A DNA stretch of 42,224 nucleotides from Bog-473 sp036502025 (lineage in GTDB: Bacteria; Actinomycetota; Acidimicrobiia; Acidimicrobiales; RAAP-2), in NCBI GenBank assembly GCA_036502025.1, contig DASXZJ010000094.1:1-42224 (forward strand), in the 5' to 3' direction. Under the pieces are notes generated by a model. The model made no database searches, was not told the DNA's origin, and saw only the letters and a list, made by a program, of their open reading frames with translations. Within the stretch, counting starts at the first letter, position 1. Every line of letters starts with the position of its first letter. The translations under genes were made by a program, and so were the position numbers. Below, piece after piece: positions 24,200-31,342 of this stretch.

Positions 24200-25603
24200 A
24201 TGCACCTCGTCGCCGTCGGCGGAAGCGATGCCGGCATCAGTGCCGCCCTGCGAGCCCGCGAACTCGATCCGACCGCCGAGGTCACCGTCGTGGTCGCCGA
24301 CGCGTATCCCAACTTCTCCATCTGCGGCATTCCCTACTACGTCTCGGGTGAGGTCACCCACTGGCGCAACCTGGCCCACCGCACCCTCGACGACCTCAAG
24401 GCGACCGGCATGCACGTCCGCCTGGCCACGCTGGCCACCGAGATCGACGTGTCGGGCCGCCGACTGCACGTGGTGGACGAGGCCGGGGTCGCGGACCAGA
24501 TCCCTTACGACCAGCTCGTCGTGGGGACCGGTGCCGTGTCGGCCCGACCCCCGTTTGAAGGACTGACAGGTCCGGACGCGCTCGGGCCGGCCGACGGGGT
24601 CCACCTGCTCCACTCGATGGGCGACACCTTCGAACTGGTGCGCACCCTCGAGGAGGCCCAGCCCGCCAGCGCGGTCATCGTGGGCGCGGGCTACATCGGG
24701 CTGGAGATGGCCGAGGGCCTGACCGACCGTGGCCTCTCGGTCACTCAGTTCGAGCAGCTCGGAGAAGTGCTCCCGACGGTCGACCCGAGTCTCGGGACCC
24801 TGGTGAACGCCGAGCTGAGCGCACACGGCGTCGATGTACGGACCGGTACAACGGTCAAGCGGATCGTTCGGGCGCCCAAGGGTTCGGCGGGACGGTTCCA
24901 GATCGGGACGGTCGAGTCGTCCGGTGCCGAGCTCACCGCCTTCGCCGACCTGGTCCTGGTGGTGGTCGGCGTCCGGCCCGACACGGCCTTAGCCGTCTCG
25001 GCTGGTGCCGAGTTGGGCGTCGGCGGTGCGATCGTGGTCGACCGTGGGATGCGGACCAACCTCGAGGGTGTCTTCGCCGCCGGGGACTGTGCCGTGACCC
25101 ACCACCGTCTCCTCGGCCTCAGCTACCTGCCACTCGGCACCACGGCCCACAAGCAGGGCCGGGTCGCCGGTGAGAACGCCATCGGCGGAAGCCGCGAGTT
25201 CGCCGGCAGCCTCGGCACCCAGGTCGTCAAGATCTTCGACATGGTGGCGTCGCGCACGGGGCTGCGCGACCACGAGGCGGTCGCCGCCGGCTTCGACCCG
25301 GTCACCGTCGAGTTCGAGGCCGACGATCACAAGGCGTACTACCCCGGCAGCCACCGCATCCGGATGCGCTATACCGGCGACCGCAGGACCGGCCGGCTCC
25401 TCGGTGTCCAGCTCTTCGGGCACAAGCATGCCGAGGTCGCCAAGCGCATCGACATTGCTGCCGCCGCCATCTTCAACGAGATGACAGTCGACGCCGTGAG
25501 CGAGCTCGACCTCTCGTATACGCCGCCGCTCGGGAGCCCGTGGGACGCGATGCAGATGGGCGCGCAGGCTTGGGTGAGCGCCCAGCCCTCAAGCCGCGAC
25601 TGA
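24200..25603 (+). CDS. FAD-dependent pyridine-nucleotide disulfide reductase (CoA-disulfide reductase/NOX group)
   Basis: 467 aa. The FAD motif VAVGGSDAGISAA is at the N-terminus (GGSDAG instead of GxGxxG). A single redox Cys42 sits in SICGIPYYVSG, as in CoA-disulfide reductases. The NAD(P) motif VGAGYIGLEMAEGL is near 155, and GVFAAGDC is the second FAD contact. A C-terminal dimerisation domain contains GVQLFGHKHAEVAKRIDIAAAAI. AAGGAAGGG precedes the ATG. As the last gene of the arsI unit it may reduce thiols or a pentavalent arsenical; this is inference, since no classic ArsC is present. Confidence 0.82.
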   Translation: MHLVAVGGSDAGISAALRARELDPTAEVTVVVADAYPNFSICGIPYYVSGEVTHWRNLAHRTLDDLKATGMHVRLATLATEIDVSGRRLHVVDEAGVADQIPYDQLVVGTGAVSARPPFEGLTGPDALGPADGVHLLHSMGDTFELVRTLEEAQPASAVIVGAGYIGLEMAEGLTDRGLSVTQFEQLGEVLPTVDPSLGTLVNAELSAHGVDVRTGTTVKRIVRAPKGSAGRFQIGTVESSGAELTAFADLVLVVVGVRPDTALAVSAGAELGVGGAIVVDRGMRTNLEGVFAAGDCAVTHHRLLGLSYLPLGTTAHKQGRVAGENAIGGSREFAGSLGTQVVKIFDMVASRTGLRDHEAVAAGFDPVTVEFEADDHKAYYPGSHRIRMRYTGDRRTGRLLGVQLFGHKHAEVAKRIDIAAAAIFNEMTVDAVSELDLSYTPPLGSPWDAMQMGAQAWVSAQPSSRD

Positions 25604-25646
25604 GAACGGGCGCGCCGGGGCCCTGCTCCTGGACTCGCCGGGACGA

Positions 25647-26213
25647 TCAGGAGCCGGCGCGGGCGAGGAAGCGGAAGCGCCCCTCGAGCGACTCGACCAT
25701 CACGTCGATGAAGCCGGCGCCGGCCAAGCGGGCCGGCAGCGTGTCGGGATCGACCGGGACATAGGTGTCGCCCACGTGGAGCTCGGCCAGCGAGTCGGAG
25801 GCCGAGCTGTCGGTACCGACCAGCAGGCCACCCGGGCGCAGCACCCGCTTCACTTCGGCCAGCAAGCGGTCCTGCTGCTCGGGCGTCGGGACGTGGTGGA
25901 GCATGGTGAAGCAGGTGGCCGTATCGAAGCGTCCGCGGTCGAACGGGAGCGAGGTGCCGTCGGCGTGGACCACGTCGACATTGCTGCCGGCCAGCCGGGT
26001 GCGAAGCGCATCGGCCAGCGCATCGTCGATTTCCACGGCCGTCAGCCGGGTCACCTGACCACGCAGGACGTCGGTGGTCATTCCGGGTCCGGCGCCGACC
26101 TCGAGAACGTCGTCGCCGAGTTCGGCGCCCGTCAGGGCCCACGGCAGGAGCTCCTCCGCCACGAAGGTGGCCCATTCAGGGCTGGCGCAGAGGGCGAGAT
26201 GGACCTCGTTCAT
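25647..26213 (-). CDS. SAM-dependent methyltransferase (class I)
   Basis: 188 aa. Motif I is VLEVGAGPGMTTDVL, followed by VEIDDALADAL (acidic residue for the SAM ribose), ADGTSLPFDRGRFD and FTMLHHVPTPEQQDRLLAEVKRVLRPGG, the ubiE/methyltransferase-11 pattern. The acceptor is unknown. Its ATG overlaps the stop of the SCO6745-like gene as ATGA, so the two are translationally coupled and probably act together. It is convergent with the flavoprotein of the arsenic island. It is not an ArsM: the conserved arsenic-binding cysteines are absent. Confidence 0.82.
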   Translation of the reverse strand: MNEVHLALCASPEWATFVAEELLPWALTGAELGDDVLEVGAGPGMTTDVLRGQVTRLTAVEIDDALADALRTRLAGSNVDVVHADGTSLPFDRGRFDTATCFTMLHHVPTPEQQDRLLAEVKRVLRPGGLLVGTDSSASDSLAELHVGDTYVPVDPDTLPARLAGAGFIDVMVESLEGRFRFLARAGS

Positions 26214-27115
26214 GCGGTGCGTGGCCCGGGCGCGAGGTCGTGCGGCCCCTGCGGCAGGTACCCACCGGCCTCGCGGATCGCCTTGCCCCAGGGCTCGAGC
26301 AGCGCCAGCAACTCGTCGAAATCGTGGCCGAGCGTCCGCACCACGACCTCGCACTGTCGGTCGGTCGTCTGCTCGATCGACTCTCGAAAGGCGCGCCCCG
26401 GTGCGGTGAGTCCTCCTCCGGCCACCAGCCCCCGCCCGGCCAGGCGTTCTTCGGCCGCGTCGAGCTGGTCGTCCGTCCAGGCGCGCGTGCGTACGTAGCT
26501 GCGCATGGGCAAGCCCCAATAGAGCTCCGAGAGCAGCCCGATCTCGGTGGCGTCGAGCCCGGCGGACGTCCAGGCCGCCGTGTGCGCGTCGCCGCGGTAT
26601 TCGCGCAACAGATCGGTCAGGCGCCACATGTCGCCGACCGGGTCGCCGGGCAGGCCGAGATTCAACAGTCCGGCGTAGAGCGGGCGACCCTCCGGCCGGA
26701 GGGGCCCCGTCGCCCGCCGGAGGAGCGCGGTGGCCCGAGCCAGCCCGTCCGGCTGTTCGCCGAGGATGCGCACCAACTGAGCCGTCGCCCCCCTGGTGCG
26801 CGCCGCGCAGATGGTCGTGGCGTCGCAGAGGGTCCAGCCGTACGAGACGCCGGGCACCACCGCGTCGGGATTGAAGACGGCGAAGGCCGCGGCCACGAGC
26901 TCTCCGGGCACTTGCCCCATGACGGAGCCGCGGCTGGTGAAGTAGGCCGGGCCGTCGGGTAATTGGACCCCGTTGCCGATGGCCAGTGGGCTGGCCGAGA
27001 AGCCGAGCTTCTCGTACTCCGCATGGCACTCGCCCAAGAAGTAGACCTGGCCTGCCACCGGCTCGAGGGCCATGGCCAGCTGGCGCGTCAAGAGACCGGC
27101 CTCCATTGCGCTCAT
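26210..27115 (-). CDS. SCO6745-family protein
   Basis: 301 aa helical protein that matches my memory of the SCO6745 family found across actinobacteria. Features include YFLGECHAEYEKLGFS near residue 25, YFTSRGSVMGQVPGELVAAAFAVFNP near 60, then GWTLCDA, and a winged-helix-like C-terminal part (EERLAGRGLV then GRAFRESIEQTTDR). No enzymatic residues are known for the family. An alternative start is Met4. It is coupled to a methyltransferase by a 4-nt overlap. Confidence 0.65.
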   Translation of the reverse strand: MSAMEAGLLTRQLAMALEPVAGQVYFLGECHAEYEKLGFSASPLAIGNGVQLPDGPAYFTSRGSVMGQVPGELVAAAFAVFNPDAVVPGVSYGWTLCDATTICAARTRGATAQLVRILGEQPDGLARATALLRRATGPLRPEGRPLYAGLLNLGLPGDPVGDMWRLTDLLREYRGDAHTAAWTSAGLDATEIGLLSELYWGLPMRSYVRTRAWTDDQLDAAEERLAGRGLVAGGGLTAPGRAFRESIEQTTDRQCEVVVRTLGHDFDELLALLEPWGKAIREAGGYLPQGPHDLAPGPRTA

Positions 27116-27150
27116 GGCGCGACCGTCGGGGTGATGGACACCGCGTCAGA

Positions 27151-27738
27151 CTAGGCCTGACCGGGTCTGTTGGTCTCGGGACCGCGGGCCTTCCACTGGC
27201 GCCTCGTCATGCGCCAGGTGCAGTCGATACCGATCTCCCCCGGCGCCGCGATGTCGTCGGGTCGTTCGCCGGCCCACTGGTAGCCCAGCCGGGGCGGGAC
27301 CCGGGCGCTGAGCACGTTGGCCTTGTCGTGGTGGATCTCGATGGCGGGGAGTCCGACCACCTCGAACGCGGCGTCGGTCAGCAGCCGGGCCGCCCGGGTG
27401 GCATAGCCCCGACCGAGATGCGCGACATGCACCCAGTACCCGATCTCGGTGGCATCGTGCCCCTCCCGGCGGACGTAGCCCGTCCCCCCGACCACCTCGT
27501 CCTCGAACAGCATCGCCATCGGGGTGGCGGCACCGTCCTCCCACATCGTCTGCCACTCCTCGATCAGAACCAACCGCTGATCGAGGGTGAGCGGCTCCAA
27601 GGAGATCCACGCCATCCAAGGAGCGAGGTGGTCCAGGTTCTCGTGGATGGCCCGGTGCAAGGCCTCCACGTCCTCACCCCGCCACAGCCTGAGCACGAAC
27701 GGCCCGTCCTCGATCCGCCCTGGAAGCCTCGCGGTCAC
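27151..27738 (-). CDS. GNAT-family N-acetyltransferase (RimJ-like)
   Basis: 195 aa. The acetyl-CoA pyrophosphate loop is HLGRGYATRAA (Q/RxxGxG/A type), preceded by EIGYWVH and followed by IEIHHDKANVLSARVPPRLGYQWAGER, the standard end of the RimJ/RimL-type fold. The normal Asn-x-x-S motif (NxxS) reads KANVLSARV. It acetylates an amine on a protein N-terminus or small molecule; the target is unknown. The GTG start at 27738 lies 8 nt after TAGTCT, which overlaps the -10 of the divergent gene. Confidence 0.85.
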   Translation of the reverse strand: MTARLPGRIEDGPFVLRLWRGEDVEALHRAIHENLDHLAPWMAWISLEPLTLDQRLVLIEEWQTMWEDGAATPMAMLFEDEVVGGTGYVRREGHDATEIGYWVHVAHLGRGYATRAARLLTDAAFEVVGLPAIEIHHDKANVLSARVPPRLGYQWAGERPDDIAAPGEIGIDCTWRMTRRQWKARGPETNRPGQA

Positions 27739-27745
27739 CAGAGGG

Positions 27746-27752
27746 CAGACTA
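27746..27752. promoter_or_regulatory. Overlapping divergent -10 elements
   Basis: CAGACT on the plus strand (27746-27751, 7 nt before ATG 27759) and TAGTCT on the minus strand (27752-27747, 8 nt before GTG 27738) share five base pairs. Polymerase could occupy only one at a time, so the two genes may compete. Confidence 0.4.
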
Positions 27753-27758
27753 GTGACG

Positions 27759-28247
27759 ATGTCCGCCGTCACCCCGCTGAACAAGGGGACGATCGTCGTC
27801 GAGGGCGGCGCGCTGGTGGCCGCCGAACCCGCCCAAGTGCTCGAGTTCGTGCTCGATGTCGACCGCTACCGCCAGGCCGACCACAAGATCCGCCGGGTCC
27901 GGCAACTGGAACGTCACGGTGACGACGTGGTCGTCGCCATGTGGACCCGGGTGCGCGGCGTGCCGGTCGCGGCCAGGCAACGCATGCACCTCACCCCCGG
28001 GGAACGGATCGACGTGTACAACGAGCCGAGCTGGCAGGATCGCTTCACCGGCTTCCACGGTGAATTCATCTGCCAAGGAGCCCCAGGCGGTACCGAGGTC
28101 ACCCACCGCTACACCTTCACCTTCAAGGGTCCGGCGCGTGCCGTCGCGCCGCTCCTGCGTGGTTGGCTGGCTCACGACATTGAGCAGGAGGTGGTGCGGC
28201 TGGCAGCGATCTTCGCCCGGGGGCCCGGGTCGGATCCACTTAGCTAG
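27759..28247 (+). CDS. SRPBCC (polyketide cyclase/START-like) protein
   Basis: 162 aa. The helix-grip fold is suggested by the opening VVEGGALVAAEPAQVLEFVLDVDRYRQADHKI, the alternating central strands (RQRMHLTPGERIDVYNEPS, GTEVTHRYTF) and the long C-terminal helix ending WLAHDIEQEVVRLAAIFA. Such proteins bind hydrophobic ligands; no ligand can be named. An in-frame GTG at 27753 is possible, but ATG 27759 fits the -10 spacing. Its stop overlaps the P450 stop on the opposite strand at a CTAG palindrome. Confidence 0.75.
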   Translation: MSAVTPLNKGTIVVEGGALVAAEPAQVLEFVLDVDRYRQADHKIRRVRQLERHGDDVVVAMWTRVRGVPVAARQRMHLTPGERIDVYNEPSWQDRFTGFHGEFICQGAPGGTEVTHRYTFTFKGPARAVAPLLRGWLAHDIEQEVVRLAAIFARGPGSDPLS

Positions 28248-29449
28248 CCGGCGGCCGTCGGGAAGACCATCGGGAAGTGCTCGATCGAACGGATGGAGGG
28301 CGTGTAGACGAGCGTGTGTCCGTCGAGCACCGAGTACTCGGGAATTCGACGGTGCCACTCGCGCAGCGCCACCCGGAGCTCCATCCGGGCCAGGTGCGAG
28401 CCCAGGCAGCGGTGAACACCGCCACCGAAGGCGAGGTGCCGGTTCACCTCCCGGTCGAATCGCACGACATCGGCGTCGGGGAACTCGGCCTCGTCCGTGT
28501 TGGCCGATCCGAGCATGATCATCACCTGGTCGCCCTTCTTGATCGGGCAGCCGTTGAGCTCGGTGTCGGCCACCGCGGCACGGGCGACCCCCATCACCGG
28601 GGTCTCCCAGCGCAGCAGCTCCTCGATCGCCGAAGGGATGAGGCTCGGGTCCCCGACCAGCTGCGCCCGCTGCTCGGGGTGCTGGGCCAGGTAGCTGAAC
28701 ATGCAGTCCAGGGTGGAGGTCACCGTGTCGAGACCGGCGATGAGAAAGAGGAAGCAGATGTCGAGGATGTCCTCCCGGGTCAGCCGGATGCCCTCGACTT
28801 CGGCGTCGAGGAAGTGGGACAGGAGGTCGTCGCGCCGCTCCTTCTCGCGCTCGTCGAGAACCTCGTTGAAGTAGGCGTAGACCGAGTCCGCCGTCTTCTG
28901 CTGGTACTCGTGGACCGGCGCCGTTCCCCAGGTCTCCCCGGTCACGTGGTCGGGACGGATGATCCCGTCCTTCATGATCAGGAAGCGTTCGAGCTGGTCG
29001 AGCGGGAGCCCGAGCAAGGTCAGGAACACCTGGGAGGGGAACGGGATGGAGAACTCCTTGGCGAAATCGACCTCACCGCGGTCGACGAAGCGGTCGATGA
29101 GGTCGTTGACCAGAACGGCCACCGACTCCTCCATCAGCACCATCTTGCGCGGCGAGAAGAGCGGGTCGAGGAGCTTGCGGTACTTCTTCTGCTCCGGTGG
29201 GTCGATCTGCAGCGGGATCATCGGGCGCACGTTCTTCAAATCGACCGCGTCCATGTTGGACGAGAAGACCTCGGGGTGGCGAAGGGCCTCGTCGATCTCG
29301 GCCTTGCGGCTGAGCAGGACGCCCATGCCCTCGAGCACCATCACGGGTTCGTCCCGCATCAGTTTGAAGAAGGGCTGCGGATTGGCCGCCATCTCGGGGT
29401 CCATGCCGTTCATGGGGTTGCCGCCGGGTACTTCAGTCTCGGTGTCCAT
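28244..29449 (-). CDS. Cytochrome P450
   Basis: 401 aa soluble bacterial P450. The I-helix oxygen-activation motif is AGLDTVTST (238-246), the ExxR is E277-LL-R280, and the heme-ligand loop FGGGVHRCLGSH places the thiolate at Cys348. Mono-oxygenates an unknown substrate with electrons from a ferredoxin; no ferredoxin gene is adjacent. GGAGAGG precedes the ATG. It lies downstream of a TetR regulator on the same strand, which in turn is divergent from an amine-dehydrogenase-like gene, so the three may be co-regulated. Confidence 0.95.
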   Translation of the reverse strand: MDTETEVPGGNPMNGMDPEMAANPQPFFKLMRDEPVMVLEGMGVLLSRKAEIDEALRHPEVFSSNMDAVDLKNVRPMIPLQIDPPEQKKYRKLLDPLFSPRKMVLMEESVAVLVNDLIDRFVDRGEVDFAKEFSIPFPSQVFLTLLGLPLDQLERFLIMKDGIIRPDHVTGETWGTAPVHEYQQKTADSVYAYFNEVLDEREKERRDDLLSHFLDAEVEGIRLTREDILDICFLFLIAGLDTVTSTLDCMFSYLAQHPEQRAQLVGDPSLIPSAIEELLRWETPVMGVARAAVADTELNGCPIKKGDQVMIMLGSANTDEAEFPDADVVRFDREVNRHLAFGGGVHRCLGSHLARMELRVALREWHRRIPEYSVLDGHTLVYTPSIRSIEHFPMVFPTAAG

Positions 29450-29546
29450 GTTTCCTCTCCGTGGTGATGACCGTGGTGGTCGTGCCGATTCGCAAGGTTC
29501 GAAAGTCCGTCCGAGTCGCAGTCATGTCGAGTGTCCCGCCCCTCGA

Positions 29547-30176
29547 CTAGGCCGAGGTGGGCAGGAGGATGCCGTTGATGGACTGGACGAGGGCCCGGTC
29601 GTCGGGCTCGGGAATGATGAAGCTCGAGGCGAACAGGCGGACGACGACGTCGGCCAGCTGCTCACGGCTGAGATGACCTGACGCCACCACCGGCACCGCG
29701 TCGAAGGCGTCGCCCAATTGCGAAAGCAGGGCCGCCTGGAGTTTGGGCAGGTGGGCCAGGAGGTAGCCCAGGACGAAAGCCGGCTCCGATTCGAAGAGCG
29801 AACGCGCCGGGTGCATGCGGATGTAGTCGAAGGCGAAGGCCACCAGCGCCTCGATACGCGCCGCCGGGTCCTCAACGGCACCGAGCGCCGCCGCCAGCCC
29901 TTCGGTGAAGCGGCTCTCGTCGTAGACCGCCACCGCGGCCAGCAGACGGTCCTTGCTCGGGAAGTAGCGGTAGAGCGTGCCCCGCGACACTCCCGCCGCC
30001 TCGCTCACCTCCTGCATACCCAGCCGGCGGACCCCACGGCGACCGAGGAGCCGCAAGGTGGCGCCGAGGATTCTCTCCTCGGTCGACCCCGGACCTCCGG
30101 CTGGCTCTGGGCCCGGACGGGCCACCGCCCTCCCGCCCGGTCGGGGCGCCCTTGGTGGCTGCAGGGTCACCGTCAC
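29547..30176 (-). CDS. TetR-family transcriptional regulator
   Basis: 209 aa from GTG 30176. The DNA-binding domain is RILGATLRLLGRRGVRRLGMQEVSEAAGVSRGTLYRYFPSKDRLL, preceded by a Pro/Gly/Arg-rich tail of about 30 residues. The C-terminal helices form the ligand pocket, ligand unknown. I prefer GTG 30176 because TAATAT ends 7 nt upstream; ATGs at 30185 and 30194 lie in or before that -10 and would require an upstream start site. It probably represses itself, the P450 (97 bp downstream, same strand) and the divergent oxidoreductase. Confidence 0.85.
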   Translation of the reverse strand: MTVTLQPPRAPRPGGRAVARPGPEPAGGPGSTEERILGATLRLLGRRGVRRLGMQEVSEAAGVSRGTLYRYFPSKDRLLAAVAVYDESRFTEGLAAALGAVEDPAARIEALVAFAFDYIRMHPARSLFESEPAFVLGYLLAHLPKLQAALLSQLGDAFDAVPVVASGHLSREQLADVVVRLFASSFIIPEPDDRALVQSINGILLPTSA

Positions 30177-30212
30177 TTGCAACATATTAGACATTTTCCG
30201 TATCTTTTGTCT
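30177..30212. promoter_or_regulatory. Divergent promoter and TetR operator candidate
   Basis: An AT-rich island. Plus strand: TTGCAA (30177-30182), 18 nt, TATCTT (30201-30206). Minus strand: TAATAT (30188-30183) 7 nt before GTG 30176. The inverted repeat AGACA (30189-30193) / TGTCT (30208-30212) overlaps both promoters and is the best operator candidate. Confidence 0.45.
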
Positions 30213-30246
30213 TATCGGGTCGGGACAAACGCGGGAGGTGGGCAGC

Positions 30247-31332
30247 GTGCAGGCACCTGAAGGCCGGCCCCGCTGGCGTGTCGTCCAGTGGACCACCGGG
30301 ATCGTCGGGAGCACGGCGCTACGGGCCATCGTCGAGCATCCCGACCTCGAGCTCGTGGGCTGCTACACCCACTCGGCCCAGAAGGCGGGTCAGGACGCCG
30401 GGCTGCTTTGCGGCATCGAGCCGGTCGGGATCCGGGCCACCAGCGAGGTGGCCGACATCATCGCCCTCGCCCCGGACTGCGTCGTCTACATGCCGCAGTG
30501 GCCCGACCTCGGAGAGCTCGAGCAGCTGCTGCGCGCCGGCATCAACGTCGCCACCAGCGCCCGGCTGGTCAATGGCCGCCACTACGGCGAGGGAGCCGGC
30601 GAGCGTCTGGCGGCCGCCGCGGCCTCGGGCCAGGCATCGCTGTACGGCAGTGGGTGCAACCCGATGCACGTGCCTACCGTCGCGCTGGCCAGCACCGCCA
30701 TGTGCCGGCGGGTCGATCGGCTGGCCATCACCGAGTCGATGGACTGCGCCCTCTATGCCTCGGCCGGCAACTGGCAGGCGTACGGCTTCGGCACGCCACC
30801 TGAGGAAGCTCGACTACGAGATGAGCTCTGGCGCCTGGAGCCCGACTACCTCGAGGCGCTCGAGATCGTGGCCGACGGCTTACGCCTGCCGGTCGACGAC
30901 TACACCCTGGAGCTCGACTGCGCCGTGGCCAACGAGGACAGGGACCTCGGATTCATGTCGATCCCCCGGGGCACCGTGGCCGCCCTCGACGCCCGATGGT
31001 CCGCCCTCTTCGAGGGCCAACCCGTCGTGACGATGCGCACCACCTGGAAACTCGGATCGTTCCTCGGTTACACCGAAACGCCCGACTGGCCGCTCCTCTA
31101 CGGCTACCGCATCGACGTGCAGGGCGAGCCGAACCTGAGGCTCAAGCTCAACTTCTCCTTCGACGACCTCGAGCACATCGACATCGGGGTGACCACCGCC
31201 ATGCCGATCGTGAACGCCCTGGCGTCGGTGTGCGCCGCGCCGGCCGGAGTGCTCTCCCCGCTGGACCTCCCGCTCGTCACCGGTCGCCACGGGTCGCCGC
31301 GCCAGCCGAAGCCACGGCCGGGGCTCCACTGA
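30247..31332 (+). CDS. NAD(P)H-dependent amine dehydrogenase-like protein (dihydrodipicolinate reductase fold)
   Basis: 361 aa from GTG 30247, with GGGAGG upstream. The N-terminal Rossmann domain reads VVQWTTGIVGSTALRAIVEHPDLELVGCY, the form seen in 2,4-diaminopentanoate dehydrogenase-like proteins. Further typical phrases are DCVVYMPQWPD and GINVATSARL. The C-terminal half is the substrate/dimer domain with TTWKLG. Many actinobacteria carry such genes in lipid or steroid catabolism clusters, but the substrate is not known. It is divergent from the TetR gene and convergent with the ceramidase (10 bp gap). Confidence 0.75.
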   Translation: MQAPEGRPRWRVVQWTTGIVGSTALRAIVEHPDLELVGCYTHSAQKAGQDAGLLCGIEPVGIRATSEVADIIALAPDCVVYMPQWPDLGELEQLLRAGINVATSARLVNGRHYGEGAGERLAAAAASGQASLYGSGCNPMHVPTVALASTAMCRRVDRLAITESMDCALYASAGNWQAYGFGTPPEEARLRDELWRLEPDYLEALEIVADGLRLPVDDYTLELDCAVANEDRDLGFMSIPRGTVAALDARWSALFEGQPVVTMRTTWKLGSFLGYTETPDWPLLYGYRIDVQGEPNLRLKLNFSFDDLEHIDIGVTTAMPIVNALASVCAAPAGVLSPLDLPLVTGRHGSPRQPKPRPGLH

Positions 31333-31342
31333 CGAATCCCGG

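Noticed and set aside
25625..25654. GCTCCTG/CAGGAGC inverted repeat between the convergent flavoprotein and methyltransferase genes
   Set aside because: A 16-nt loop and overlap with the methyltransferase C-terminus make a terminator unconvincing.
25647..26213. Methyltransferase next to the arsenic island as an ArsM
   Set aside because: It is convergent, coupled instead to the SCO6745-like gene, and lacks the conserved arsenic-binding cysteines.
28241..28250. CTAG shared stop codons of the convergent SRPBCC and P450 genes
   Set aside because: A 4-nt convergent overlap of stop codons is compact packing, not evidence of antisense regulation.
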